A stretch of DNA of 64,000 bases, taken from Anthonomus grandis grandis (taxonomy: Eukaryota; Arthropoda; Insecta; Coleoptera; Curculionidae). Of the stretch, positions 23,101 to 34,793 are shown in pieces. Positions within the stretch are counted from its first letter, which is position 1; every line of letters begins with the position of its first letter. A model generated the notes under the pieces. It saw only the letters and a list, made by a program, of their open reading frames with translations. It had not been told where the DNA came from and did no database searches. Where the stretch lies: assembly GCF_022605725.1 (NCBI RefSeq), contig NC_065567.1:26391127-26455126 (forward strand), given 5' to 3'. Both the position numbers and the translations under genes were made by a program.

Positions 23101-26100
23101 TGGAGAATAGGGTGGATGAGGAAGTAATTCGTAACCTAATTCATGGATTTTTGCCATGGAAACTGCACATGTGTGAACCCTTGCATTGTCCTGGTGGAAA
23201 AGAACTTTTTTTTTTGGCCAAATGTGGTCTTTTTTCTTTCAGTTCCTCATTGAATCTATCCAATAAGTTGGTATAATATTCTCTATTGATTGTTTTCCCC
23301 TTTTGAAGATAGTCGCCATGACTTTATTGGCTGACAAACCCACCTTTACCTTCTTGGGCACCGATTCACCCCGAGAAATCCACTGTTTTGACTGCTGCTT
23401 GGTCTCCGGCGTGTTGTGGTGGATCCACATCAAAAATTCGTCCATATTGCGGTTGAATAACGCCAAACACTCCTGGGAAATTGTCACACGGTTGCGTTTG
23501 TGGTCGATTGTGAGCACCCATCTTGCGGAAAGCTTTCTCATACCCAAATGATCATTTAAAATTGCAACTACTGAACCATGTGAGATGCCTATGGCTTCCA
23601 CAATCTCTCTCACTTTCATATGGTGAATTTTTTTTATTGTTTTGGATGTAGAGACCTCGACTGGGCGTCCAGAACGTTCGGCATCTTCCGTGCTTGTACG
23701 GCCACATCGAAATTCAGTAAACCACTTCTTTAACATGGAAATGGATGATGCAGTCCCCATAATATTTATCAAGCTTAGCCTTGGTTTGAGTGATGGTTTT
23801 TTTCCGTAAAAATGAGCACACGGAATTCACTTTTTTCCATTTTCTTCTCAAAACGAGTGGTAGTCTGCTGTCAACAGCTGTCAAACACAAACTAAATGAC
23901 GCAGCTTGTTCAAATTTTGACAGGAGCAGAGTTGCCATTTCCATTAAAGGGCGGAAAATTCAAAAAGTCACGGACTTATTGACCCGCCCTCGTATGATCC
24001 AAAAAAAGATGCAAAAGCATTCCATTATAGCAAATGTCAATGGTGGATTGTCCTATTATGTCATACAAATTAGAACTAATATTAAAACGATTTGTAAAAA
24101 AAACTTGTCCTTACAGGATCCAATACCATTCAAGAAATGGAACGGAATATTAAATGCTACCTCTCCAGGTCCAAACTGTGTGCAACTATTAATGAAACAA
24201 ACCAAGTTTTCAGTGGCAGGACAAGAAGATTGTTTATATTTGAACGTGTTTACTCCGCAAGTAATAAAACGAACCCCACTATAATAATTTCGATAATACC
24301 AGGTTGTTTTCGATTTCAGAATCCTCACACGATAGAAAAGCCATTAGCGGTAATGGTTTGGTTTTACGGAGGCTCCTTTCGTGAGGGAAGTGCGGATATT
24401 TATAGTCCCGATTATTTTATGCAAGAAAACAACGTCGTAATTGTTACTTTCAACTATAGGCTCGGATTTTTTGGTAAGTATATAAGAAATAATGAACATA
24501 ATTGATCTAGTCCAGGCATTTGAATATTTATTAGAAACTTCGTTTCTGGGTTACATTTATACAACCAGTGCAAACGCTCTTCACGTATCCATAATATACG
24601 AGTTTTTATTTGATTTTGACTTCACATCATCGCCTATTTCGTTTGCATTATCTCTTATAAAGGGGCTCTTCTTTTGGGGAGTTTTCGCAAGACATTTGGA
24701 CTCGTTGGACAAAAGTGCTTATAACTTTGATTCTATTCGATGTAGAGAAATGCTGTTTACTTTTTTATAATTTAGAAATATAAGGCTTGATTATTTACAA
24801 TTGTTTTTTTTTGTTTAGTACAGGGACGCCTTCAAAGCGAATTTTTTTTTGTCCTATTTTTTTAATGGAAATTCGATACAGGTTGCAACGGTTCTTTGAA
24901 TGTTATGAAACTTTACGGATCGATTAGAATTCACGAGGACCTTATCTGTATAGTTTTTGGTTATTCTAAGCATATGGGAAGTTTTTTTTTAACGTCCAAA
25001 ATTTTAGACCTGTGTGATATTCTAGCCCCTCTGACGTTTAAACGGTATCTTTGTGGAAATAATGATTGATATAATAGATATGTGCGTCATTTATACAGAG
25101 TGAATGCTGTTCATTTGCAAATACCCTTTTTTTCACAATTTTTTTTCTACTTTTAAGCGACGTCACTTAGAGCCAAAAGGCTTATGTACGGTTTGTAGCC
25201 TGTAAAAAGGAGAATTTTTTCTCATATCAACCGTACTTCTAAATAAAGCTGTTTTTGAGTTATGAATTTTTGAACATATTTTCACTTTGGAAAGTAATTG
25301 TGCACATCCTGTGTGTTATAGAGGAACCAAAATCAATTGAGCAAATGCGCCATTCATTTTACTATAACATACTAAAATTTCATTTACAAGTACCCTAAAA
25401 GTAATTTTTTTCTAAAAAAGTACCAAGCACACTGATAATTCTCAAGGCAACCTATGGCCGCGTCTCCATGGCAACGCAAACGAGGATTTTCGCCGAAAAA
25501 AGACCCTTTTTATAATCGAAATTTAACTACTAAAACCGATTGGAATCAGGTTAGAATTGATGCTAATCTATTCCTAAGGCTTTATACTATTTTTCCATGT
25601 ACAAATCATAAGGTACAAATCTTTTTTTATACCCTAAAATATCGTCTGAAAATGGTCGATTTTGACGTCTACTGGCGGTTTTGACAACATGGCGTCAAAG
25701 TGGATGAATCGGCTCGGACTTGCTTTCGAATTTCATTGATAAAATGCGTAAAATAGCTCAAAACTTTCAGGAATTGGTATTGAAATATTCAACAGACTCT
25801 AAATAATCCGAATATATAAATATCTTTTACCAAATCGTGTTCTTTTAGCCGTGATAATTCGGTAAAGTTTTGACGTTTTAGAATTTACCGTGTGTTATTA
25901 TTATAATAATCATGCGCACAGTGGTCTATACAAGGCATTTTGCTAGACAAAAATTTCAATACATGGGGTCCACTTTTTGGGGTGGACTTAAGGTATAATT
26001 ATAAATTTTTTGCAAATATTCTAAATATTAAGTTTTCGAGTCACGTGACCATCAAAACTTTTTCTTATGGGTCCGATTTGATTAAAATTAGGTTTTTGGT

Positions 26101-29078
26101 TTTTTTTAGGATAAAGTAATTGAATTTTCCAAAGTTTTGAAATATTGTGCATAAGTCCTATTATACACTGAAGCTTGGATTAGAGCGGACTTCTATTCCA
26201 TGAAGCATGATACCCCAAAAATCGTAAAAACAAATAGTCGTTGGACTGGGGCTATAGTTTCCTCTGCCCAAAAGCTTTTCTACCGATCAAAGCCATTATT
26301 CAGCACTCTCTGTAAAACATATTTAAATATTTGGCGAAAGCGCCGGGACAGTCGCTGTAGGATACTCGCTGTAATCCATTAACCCCATCGTGCATGAAAA
26401 TTTTCCATTTAATTCGAGGCATTCTTTTTCAACTTTTACCTCAGGATTTCACTAATACATCCAATTACAAGCAAACTGCCCTTCTTTTCCTAAGTTCATG
26501 AATTAGTCCTGGTATTCCAGAAAACCGAATTTCCTTTAAGGTTTCCTAAGCACAGAAGACGACTATGCCCCAGGCAACTATGGAATGAAAGACATGGTCC
26601 TGGCCCTAAAATGGGTGCAACGTAACATTCATAAATTCGGAGGTGACAAAAACAGGGTGACAATATTTGGTGAAAGCGCCGGGGCAGCGGCTGTAGGCTA
26701 TTTGATGTTATCCAATCAAAGTAAAGGGTTGTTTTATGGGGCTGTAATGCAAAGTGGTTCGCCCCTTTGCAGTTGGGCTTTACACAGAAATGCCAGGAAG
26801 GTACGTCTCAATATTCTAATCTTACCGAGGTTTTATGACGTGTTTCTAGGTTGCTTTTGATTTGGGTGCTGCCCTAGGACTTACCACAAACAACTCAGCA
26901 ACGCTGGTTAATTATTTAAGGTCTGTAGACTTGCCCAGAGCTGGACAAGCGATAATAAACGTCAATTTAGTGGTAAGTCTTATAGACATTTGCTTTTAAT
27001 GATGACCTAAGTGACGTTTTAGAATTTTGTCACGTCTTTTGAAAATGGCGGACCTTTTGGGCCAGTTATCGAACCTCCAACTAAAGATGCGTTTCTAACG
27101 GTCCAGAGTTTTAAAGCATTTCAATCGGGGAGCTTTAATAGGGTGCCTGTCATGATGGGGGTGAATAGTCAGGAGAGTAAATTTTTCACTCCAAGTAAGA
27201 GTTGTATTAGTTATTATTTCTGAGTGTTTAATGAACGTGTTTTTAGTGCTAAAGATTAGTTTGCCTGTGTTCATTTACAATGACCTTAGTCCCAGTTCCC
27301 TGGCTAGAGGGTATATGAATGTTAGGAATTATAGGGATAGACGGGAAATAGGACAAAGGATAAAGCAGCGTTATTTTAAGTCAAACAGTTTTGCGCAAGC
27401 GTCAAAAGCTGAGTTGGTCGAGGTGAGTTCAGATTTTTTTTATTAGTGAGGATAGTTTTGGTTGGGGGTGTTGTCACTTTTCTTATCAAAAACCTTCATG
27501 AAATAATTGGTATATTATTAAAATATTTTTATTAAAAGAAACTCTATTTCTTATGAAATAAATTCATATAAGAACGTTGCCTGTACCTCAAAAATTTTCC
27601 CAGTTAGAGTCAATTTTGTCTACCAAGGTCAAATTTGAAGTTTTCTAAACACAATATTAAGGTTTGCATTTATCAACAAACATAATTGATAATTACTGAG
27701 TAACCACTTAAAATATTTGCATTTTTATTTCATTGGAGGATCCCTGAGGATGAGTTTGAGGGTGAAAACGTAATCGTGAGGAATAAATTTAATTCACAAA
27801 CTGTCCACCAGATAGAAAAACTAATAATGAAACAAAAGATACTCCATACTCAGATAATTCTCCCTCTTGTTTCCAGATTTATGATTCATGGTTTGACATA
27901 AAATAGAACATTTCTTTAATCTTCTTCCATCCTGTACTAAACTCTAAATAGTAAAACTTTAAAATATCCATTCCTAATATTGTTGGTTCATCTGAAAATA
28001 AAAAAATATATTAAAATAAATAACAAAGCTTAAGACTAAGTATATTAATTACGCTCCTCGACCACGAACTTAATAAATACACTTGGACTGCCAATTCAAG
28101 GAAAAGTAAATGACCACTACTAGGTAGCCGCCATTTTGCGTGATTGTGTCCTTTTGATGTGGGTCACTTTGACAAATTTCAGTTGTGCCAATTGTAGGGA
28201 AACAACATTTTTTGAGAGGTTATGTTTACAAATACAAAATAGAAAGTTACATTTAATTAAGAATTTAAGATAGGCAATCCGCTATACTCACACGTCAACT
28301 TCATTATCGTTATTTAATATATATTTTTTTGTTGGCAACGTTGAAAATGTTCAGAGTGACCAACATCACCACTATAAAAATGGCGGCCATCATGCAGTGG
28401 TCATTTTTGGGTATCGTGGCCATATGCATTCAATTCATTATTAAGTTCGTGTCTTCGACACTAGTTTAAGTTATTTTAATCAACATGCTATATTTAGTTT
28501 TTCAGTGATGACTTATTTGTCAAACCGATCAGCAAGACAGCTCAGCTGTTGTCCAACTACGTTCCAGTATACTTTTACGTCTTTGACTATGAAGGGCCCA
28601 TGGCTAAAACGTGGATGAATTTCATATCTGAGGACAATAAGGAAAGTAAGTATAGAAATCTGAGTGAATGCTCCTTAAAAACTTAAGTCATTATTAGTGA
28701 AAGGTACTGCGCATGCTGTTGAGTTATGGTATATGTGGAAACCACTTTGGACTAATCAGAGGTTAAATGGTCAAGAGGAGCAGCTGGTTTCTCGTAGGTT
28801 GGTTAAGCTTTGGACCAACTTTGCTACTCAAAGGTAAAGCTTTACAGGTTTATTGAGTTAGTAATTCATTAAACAATTTCATGGCTTGTAGTAATCCCAC
28901 CCCCACCAAGGACTCGTTATTCAAAAACTCAGTTTGGCCAAAAGTCTCTCCCCCAGACGTAAATTATTTCTGGATCGGTAAAGGCATAGAGACAAGGAAA
29001 AACTTTAAAGCGAAAAACATGCAGTTCTGGGAAAGTCTTTATGGAAACTTCTCCAGTGGCCCCACGATATTATATTAA
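20196..29078 (+). CDS. Secreted carboxylesterase family (type-B) protein, 11 exons
   Basis: Exons: 20196-20270, 22428-22559, 24117-24260, 24320-24473, 26541-26800, 26850-26972, 27023-27194, 27247-27422, 28498-28645, 28698-28833, 28892-29078. All junctions are GT-AG and the phases join without a break to give 568 residues, the normal family length. The N-terminus is a signal peptide (GLGVLWLCCYKVVCSQE). Hallmarks in order: FQGIPYALPPVGKLRF; EDCLYLNVF with its partner Cys in PGPNCVQ; oxyanion-hole WFYGGSF; NYRLGFFGFL; nucleophile GESAG; acid Glu in NSQESKFF (usual Gly after it is Ser); catalytic His in GTAHAVELWYMW. The triad is complete, so it is probably an active ester hydrolase exported to haemolymph, gut or extracellular space. 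Substrate (xenobiotic, juvenile hormone, pheromone) cannot be told. The exon 9 acceptor at 28497 is chosen because the TTTTTCAG one 8 nt later breaks the frame. Confidence 0.93.
20597..21111. mobile_element. Foldback element copy 3, in esterase intron 1
   Basis: Arms of about 170 bp pair from TAATCTAAAGGGAGCTAC and CTCGGTCTCAAAAGTATTTA inward, through GAGCATCATCAGACCT, to GGTACCTTAA and GTCGATT. The right half is the inverted copy, ending at 21111. The centre is ~170 bp. This is the longest member of the family and defines its outer ends. Confidence 0.88.
21455..21990 (+). mobile_element. Retroposon-like repeat with internal ~55-bp duplication
   Basis: It starts near CTAGCTGAATGCCCGCGG, a head widespread in insect retroposons, and ends in a TTTTATATATATAGATAG tail. 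Inside, CAACCCACAATACACAAAAA followed by TAAAATCCGAAGCC is present twice, plus a third partial copy. Small minus-strand open frames here are shadows. The assignment to a class is uncertain. Confidence 0.45.
22171..22202. repeat. Perfect 14-bp inverted repeat (hairpin)
   Basis: TTCCTAAGTTCCTT and AAGGAACTTAGGAA are separated by TAAT, in esterase intron 1. It lies within other TTAATTAA-rich sequence. Confidence 0.8.
22575..22700. repeat. Dispersed ~110-bp repeat, copy 3 (inverted), esterase intron 2
   Basis: Read on the minus strand it gives GACCCTTTCAGAGCTGCTAG and TTCAGGAAAATCGGTAGGACC, matching the copies at 16255 and 18610. Confidence 0.6.
22842..23992 (-). mobile_element. Mariner element, decayed, in esterase intron 2
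   Basis: Ends CGAGGGCGGGTCAATAAGTC and its inverted copy (GACTTATTGACCCGCCCTCG), at least 30 bp and essentially perfect, are flanked by TA duplications (22840-22841, 23993-23994). The transposase reads on the minus strand, opposite to the host gene. At 1151 bp it is somewhat shorter than full-length mariners (~1.3 kb), so it has internal loss. Confidence 0.93.
22936..23944 (-). pseudogene. Mariner (DD34D) transposase pseudogene
   Basis: Three minus-strand pieces in different frames: 23714-23944 (N-terminal start), 23239-23772 (helix-turn-helix region, then MDEF, IHHNTPETKQQSKQW) and 22936-23157 (MAKIHELGYELLPHPPYSPD, third catalytic Asp in SPDLAPIDYF). The second Asp motif HQDNA is still encoded just before the last piece but out of frame, and sequence before it is missing. 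The frameshifts and the deletion make it inactive. Confidence 0.9.
24815..25950 (-). repeat. Repeat family R1, copy in esterase intron 4
   Basis: Over more than 1.1 kb this matches, in opposite orientation, the copy at 45045-46325. Shared landmarks are ATGCGCACAGTGGTCTATAC, GGCTAAAAGAACACGATTTGG, GAATCGGCTCGGACTTGC (one strand), GGTCTTTTTTCGCC and CGACCTGTATCGAA-like words. No protein is encoded (the small frame at 25454-25684 is broken in the other copy). It is probably a non-autonomous mobile element. Confidence 0.75.
26326..26380 (+). pseudogene. Relic of the esterase catalytic-serine exon
   Basis: Reads ATATTTGGCGAAAGCGCCGG then ACAGTCGCTGTAGGATA, i.e. IFGESAGTVAVGY, matching IFGESAGAAAVGY of real exon 5 at 26660-26700. 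It lies ~215 bp upstream of that exon, inside intron 4. The surrounding frame is broken. It must derive from a local duplication of exon 5 or of a neighbouring paralogue. Confidence 0.8.
28063..28451. mobile_element. MITE with CACGAACTTAATAAATA ends, copy 1 (esterase intron 8)
   Basis: CACGAACTTAATAAA at the left and TTATTAAGTTCGTG at the right are inverted. Both halves carry inverted GGCCGCCATTTT / AAAATGGCGGCC-like and GTGACCAACATC words. The element is 389 bp and non-coding, and the same family is present at 35558-36428. Confidence 0.8.
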
Positions 29079-29270
29079 GAATCGTTTTTTGTTATATGGT
29101 TATTTGTATTATCTGTGATATGGTTATTTATGTTTTATGGTTATATGGTAAAATGTTCCAAATATATCAATTTATTTATATTTGATTTTTTTATTATAAT
29201 TACTTACTTATTATTATATTTACTTACGTATTTTTGCATAAATGTACATCGTCAAGATCAATTACAATTA
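29079..29270. other. 3' flank of the esterase gene
   Basis: Very AT-rich. No exact AATAAA directly follows the stop, and the polyadenylation site is not evident. Confidence 0.3.
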
Positions 29271-29567
29271 TTATAAATTGTGTTCAATATGACCTCCTAA
29301 ATTTCTTACGCAAGCGTTTACCCTTTTTGAGAATGAGTCATTAACCTTTTCCAACTTAATTGGCGTGACTGTTTGAAAAATCACCCGAATTTTATTTTTC
29401 ATATTTTCACTTGTGGTAGGAGTTATTTGATAGACTTTTTCCTTCACATATCCCCACAAGAAAATATCCAGTTTGGTCAAATCTGGGGACCTTGCGGGCC
29501 AAGGGACCGGCCCACCTCTCCCTATCCACCGGTCATCGGAATAAGTTTGAGAGTTCTTTAAAAACAC
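29271..29567 (-). pseudogene. C-terminal fragment of a mariner-like (Tc1/mariner superfamily) transposase
   Basis: The frame starts directly after a CAGGGTGTTTTTAAAG-type element end (29560-29575). It reads DDRWIGRGGPVPWPARSPDL, then FLWGYVKEKVY, and ends in a GGHIEHNL-type C-terminus. This motif set is common in insect elements with a DUF4817-type N-terminal domain. Only the last third of the protein remains, joined to a terminal sequence, so it is an internal-deletion derivative and non-functional. Confidence 0.85.
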
Positions 29568-30264
29568 CCTGTATTAAAAAATTACAAATTATCATAGTCA
29601 GCCTAGAGGACGTACCCTAGACTAACTGTGGTACAAGTTTTATAGGCGCAGAATAAATTTTAAGTTAATTATGATTTTTTAAACGAACCCTCTAAAAAGC
29701 AAAAAATTACATAAAAAAATTAATTACGTTGCAACGCCGCACGGAAATTTAAAAAACCTTACACCAAAGTAAAGTACTCTTTTTGTTTAATGATTTAGTA
29801 CCATATTAGCCCTGTATAATGCCATTAAAAAAAATCATATTTTATAGTAACTTTTTTGTGACACACCTAGTATACTTAAAACTATTTTTAGTCCGTAGGT
29901 TTTTGTCAACCCTACAACTTTGCTGTAGAACTTTTTGCTCTACCTCGTATAGCTAAGGCGCTATCTTAGCCGTACACCTTGTTGGCACATCCTGTATATG
30001 TAATATATAACTTCTGAAATAAGTGTATGACGTTTGAAATTTCTAGAATAGACGGAATGAACAAACCAAACGAACTTACATACAAATTCTTGGACTCAGT
30101 AAGGGGACTCTCCCTTTTGAAAGGATCATATTTGCATACAAAAATGCGTTGTATACTATAAATGTATTTAATAAAACCAAAAGTGTATCCTAAATATTAT
30201 ATGACATCTTCCCAACTCGCTTGTTAAGCCTAAAACTTACAATACATCATACATACAATACGTA
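29568..30264. other. Non-coding spacer before satellite array A
   Basis: No open frame of note. Several CCTGTATA-type words suggest decayed transposon ends. Confidence 0.35.
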
Positions 30265-32235
30265 GCCCATTTTTGGCCTCAAAAACGGACGTCGAAAACG
30301 ACTTTTTCAGGATTTTCAAAGTGCTCTCATTCTCTTAGTTCTTCTCGGATCCTGTTATAACCCGGTGTTTTCGTAATCTAGGTGACCCAAATAAGACGCT
30401 GGTATACTTAGTTTGATTTCGACAAAAATCAATTTTTGGTGAAAAAATTCGATACGGGGGGGTATACCCGAAAAATGAAAAATTCCAAACTTTGAAGGTC
30501 GATATCTCGGCTTCTATGGGAGCTATCGGGAAAATTCCAACGGTTTTGTCTTAGTTTCGTCGTTCTAAATCCAACGAGACCACCCGCAAGGTCGTAGCTC
30601 TTCTAATAGCTGAGATATGGCATTTTTGATGCCCATTTTTGGCCTCAAAAACGGACGTCGAAAACGAATTTTTCAGGATTTTCAAAGTGCTCTCATTCCC
30701 TTAGTTCTGCTCGGATCCTGTTATAACCCGGTGTTTTTGTAATCTAGATGATCAGAATAAGACGCTGGTATACTTAGTTTGATTTCGAAAAAAATCAATT
30801 TTTGGTGAAAAAATTCGATACGGGGGGGGTATACCCGAAAAATGAAAAATTCCAAACTTTGAAGGTCGATATCTCGGCTTCTATGGGAGCTATCGGGAAA
30901 ATTCCAACGGTTTTGTCTTAGTTTCGTCTTTCTAAATCCAACGAGACCATTTGCAAGATCGTAGCTCTGACAATAGCTGAGATATGGCATTTTTGAAGCC
31001 CATTTTTGGCCTCAAAAACGGACGTCGAAAACGAATTTTTCAGGATTTTCAAAGTGCTCTCATTCCCTTAGTTCTGCTCGGATCCTGTTATAACCCGGTG
31101 TTTTCGTAATCTAGGTGACCCAAATAGACGTTGGTATACTTAGTTTGATTTCGAAAAAAATCAATTTTTGGTGAAAAAATTCGATACGGGGGGGTATACC
31201 CGAAAAATGAAAAATTCCAAACTTTGAAGGTCGATATCTCGGCTTCTATGGGAGCTATCGGGAAAATTCCAACGGTTTTGTCTTAGTTTCGTCGTTCTAA
31301 ATCCAACGAGACCACCCGCAAGGTCGTAGCTCTTCTAATAGCTGAGATATGGCATTTTTGAAGCCCATTTTTGGCCTCAAAAACGAACGTCGAAAACGAA
31401 TTTTTCAGGATTTTCAAAGTGCTCTCATTCCCTTAGTTCTGCTCGGATCCTGTTATAACTCGGTGTTTTTGTAATCTAGATGATCAGAATAAGACGCTGG
31501 TATACTTAGTTTGATTTCGAAAAAAATCAATTTTTGGTGAAAAAATTCGATACGGGGGGGTATACCCGAAAAATGAAAAATTCCAAACTTTGAAGGTCGA
31601 TATCTCGGCTTCTATGGGAGCTATCGGGAAAATTCCAACGGTTTTGTCTTAGTTTCGTCGTTCTTAATCCAACGAGACCACCCGTAAGGTCGTAGCTCTT
31701 CTAATAGCCGAGATATGGCATTTTTGATGCCCATTTTTGGCCTAAAAAACGGACGTCGAAAACGAATTTTTCAGGATTTTCAAAGTGCTCTCATTTCGTT
31801 AGTTCTGCTCGGATCCTGTTATAACTCGGTGTTTTTGTAATCTAGATGATCAGAATAAGACGCTGGTATACTTAGTTTGATTTCGAAAAAAATCAATTTT
31901 TGATGAAAAAATTCGATACGGGGGGGTATATCCGAAAAATGAAAAATTCCAAACTTTGAAGGTCGATATCTCGGCTTCTATGGGAGCTATCGGAAAAATT
32001 CCAACGGTTTTGTCTTAGTTTTGTCTTTCTAAATCCAACGAGACCATTTGCAAGATCGTAGCTCTGACAGTAGCTGAGATATGGCATTTTTGAAGCCCAT
32101 TTTTGGCCTCAAAAACGGACGTCGAAAACGAATTTTTCAGGATTGTCAAAGTGCTCTCATTTCGTTAGTTCTGCTCGGATCCTGTTATAACCCGGTGTTT
32201 TCGTAATCTAGATGATCAGAATAAGACGTTGGTAT

Positions 32236-32305
32236 ATTTTTCGGGTATACCCCCCCGTATCGAATTTTTTCACCAAAAATTGATTTTTTTCGAAATCAAA
32301 CTAAG
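32236..32305 (-). other. 70-bp inversion inside one satellite monomer
   Basis: Where other units read CTTAGTTTGATTTCG ... ACCCGAAAAAT, this unit carries the exact reverse complement (ATTTTTCGGGTATACCCCCC ... AAATCAAACTAAG). About 67 bp that normally follow, up to TTTTGTCTTAG, are missing. The inverted segment is bounded in normal units by GGTATAC and contains GTATACC, an inverted pair. Confidence 0.93.
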
Positions 32306-32385
32306 TTTTGTCTTAGTTTCGTCGTTCTAAATCCAACGAGACCACCCGCAAGGTCGTAGCTCTTCTAATAGCTGAGATATGGCAT

Positions 32386-34581
32386 TTTTGATGCCCATTT
32401 TTGGCCTCAAAAACGGATGTCGAAAACGACTTTTTCAGGATTTTCAAAGTGCTCTCATTCCCTTAGTTCTGCTCGGATCCTGTTATAACCCGGTGTTTTC
32501 GTAATCTAGGTGACCCAAATAAGACGCTGGTATACTTAGTTTGATTTCGAAAAAAACCAATTTTTGGTGAAAAAATTCGATACGGGGGGGTATATCCGAA
32601 AAATGAAAAATTCTAAACTTTGAAGGTCGATATCTCGGCTTCTATGGGAGCTATCGGGAAAATTCCAACGGTTTTGTCTTAGTTTCGTCATTCTAAATCC
32701 AACGAGACCACCCGCAAGGTCGTAGCTCTTCTAATAGCTGAGATATGGCATTTTTGATGCCCATTTTTGGCCTCAAAAACGGACGTCGAAAACGAATTTT
32801 TCAGGATTTTCAAAGTGCTCTCATTCCCTTAGTTCTGCTCGGATCCTGTTATAACCCGGTGTTTTCGTAATCTAGATGATCAGAATAAGACGCTGGTATA
32901 CTTAGTTTGATTTCGAAAAAAATCAATTTTTGGTGAAAAAATTCGATACGGGGGGGTATACCCGAAAAATGAAAAATTCCAAACTTTGAAGGTCGATATC
33001 TCGGCTTCTATGGGAGCTATCGGGAAAATTCCAACGGTTTTGTCTTAGTTTCGTCGTTCTGAATCCAACGAGACCATCCGCAAGGTCGTAGGTCTTACGA
33101 TAGCCGAGATATGGCATTTTTGATGCCCATTTTTGGCCTCAAAAACGGACGTCGAAAACGACTTTTTCAGGATTTTCAAAGTGCTCTCATTCCCTTAGTT
33201 CTGCTCGGATCCTGTTATAACCCGGTGTTTTCGTAATCTAGGTGACCCAAATAAGACGCTGGTATACTTAGTTTGATTTCGAAAAAAACCAATTTTTGGT
33301 GAAAAAATTCGATACGGGGGGGTATATCCGAAAAATGAAAAATTCTAAACTTTGAAGGTCGATATCTCGGCTTCTATGGGAGCTATCGGGAAAATTCCAA
33401 CGGTTTTGTCTTAGTTTCGTCATTCTAAATCCAACGAGACCACCCGCAAGGTCGTAGCTCTTCTAATAGCTGAGATATGGCATTTTTGATGCCCATTTTT
33501 GGCCTCAAAAACGGACGTCGAAAACGAATTTTTCAGGATTTTCAAAGTGCTCTCATTCCCTTAGTTCTGCTCGGATCCTGTTATAACCCGGTGTTTTCGT
33601 AATCTAGATGATCAGAATAAGACGCTGGTATACTTAGTTTGATTTCGAAAAAAATCAATTTTTGGTGAAAAAATTCGATACGGGGGGGTATACCCGAAAA
33701 ATGAAAAATTCCAAACTTTGAAGGTCGATATCTCGGCTTCTATGGGAGCTATCGGGAAAATTCCAACGGTTTTGTCTTAGTTTCGTCGTTCTGAATCCAA
33801 CGAGACCATCCGCAAGGTCGTAGGTCTTACGATAGCCGAGATATGGCATTTTTGATGCCCATTTTTGGCCTCAAAAACGGACGTCGAAAACGACTTTTTC
33901 AGGATTTTCAAAGTGCTCTCATTCCCTTAGTTCTGCTCGGATCCTGTTATAACCCGGTGTTTTCGTAATCTAGGTGACCCAAATAAGACGCTGGTATACT
34001 TAGTTTGATTTCGAAAAAAACCAATTTTTGGTGAAAAAATTCGATACGGGGGGGTATATCCGAAAAATGAAAAATTCTAAACTTTGAAGGTCGATATCTC
34101 GGCTTCTATGGGAGCTATCGGGAAAATTCCAACGGTTTTGTCTTAGTTTCGTCATTCTAAATCCAACGAGACCACCCGCAAGGTCGTAGCTCTTCTAATA
34201 GCTGAGATATGGCATTTTTGATGCCCATTTTTGGCCTCAAAAACGGACGTCGAAAACGAATTTTTCAGGATTTTCAAAGTGCTCTCATTCCCTTAGTTCT
34301 GCTCGGATCCTGTTATAACCCGGTGTTTTCGTAATCTAGATGATCAGAATAAGACGCTGGTATACTTAGTTTGATTTCGAAAAAAATCAATTTTTGGTGA
34401 AAAAATTCGATACGGGGGGGTATACCCGAAAAATGAAAAATTCCAAACTTTGAAGGTCGATATCTCGGCTTCTATGGGAGCTATCGGGAAAATTCCAACG
34501 GTTTTGTCTTAGTTTCGTCGTTCTGAATCCAACGAGACCATCCGCAAGGTCGTAGGTCTTACGATAGCCGAGATATGGCAT
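32386..34581. repeat. 732-bp higher-order repeat, three tandem copies
   Basis: Blocks 32386-33117, 33118-33849 and 33850-34581 are each two monomers long and look identical apart from a GGATGT/GGACGT difference in the first. The minus-strand frames within them are spaced exactly 732 bp and translate identically. This indicates recent amplification of a dimer. Confidence 0.92.
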
Positions 34582-34793
34582 TTTTGATGCCCATTTTTGG
34601 CCTCAAAAACGGACGTCGAAAACGACTTTTTCAGGATTTTCAAAGTGCTCTCATTCCCTTAGTTCTGCTCGGATCCTGTTATAACCCGGTGTTTTCGTAA
34701 TCTAGGTGACCCAAATAAGACGCTGGTGTACTTAGTTTGATTTCGAAAAAAATCAATTTTTGGTGAAAAAATTCGATACGGGGGGGTATACCC

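Larger units (their letters stand above)
30265..34793. repeat. Satellite array A, ~366-bp monomers, about 12.4 copies
   Basis: Units contain CCCATTTTTGGCCTCAAAAA, GTTATAACCCGGTGTTTT, ATTCGATACGGGGGGGTATA, GGTCGATATCTCGGCTTCTA, GTCTTAGTTTCGT and TGAGATATGGCATTTTT. Repeat starts fall near 30265, 30631, 30998, 31364 and so on. It begins at GCCCATTTTTGG and stops abruptly after GGGGGGGTATACCC. Similarity between units is very high. Minus-strand frames starting MPYL in many units belong to the repeat. Confidence 0.97.

Noticed and set aside
23303..24284. Plus-strand frames of 82 and 164 codons
   Set aside because: The first is antisense to mariner; the second runs from mariner antisense into real esterase exon 3 without splicing.
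26200..26382. An alternative esterase exon in intron 4
   Set aside because: The GESAG-like segment lacks usable splice sites in phase and the flanking frame does not match the protein family.
30721..34581. Family of small genes starting MPYL in the satellite arrays
   Set aside because: They coincide exactly with the 366-bp monomer period; kept only as a finding, not called as genes.
30265..34793. CRISPR-like array
   Set aside because: Repeats are long and contiguous without unique spacers, and the DNA is eukaryotic.
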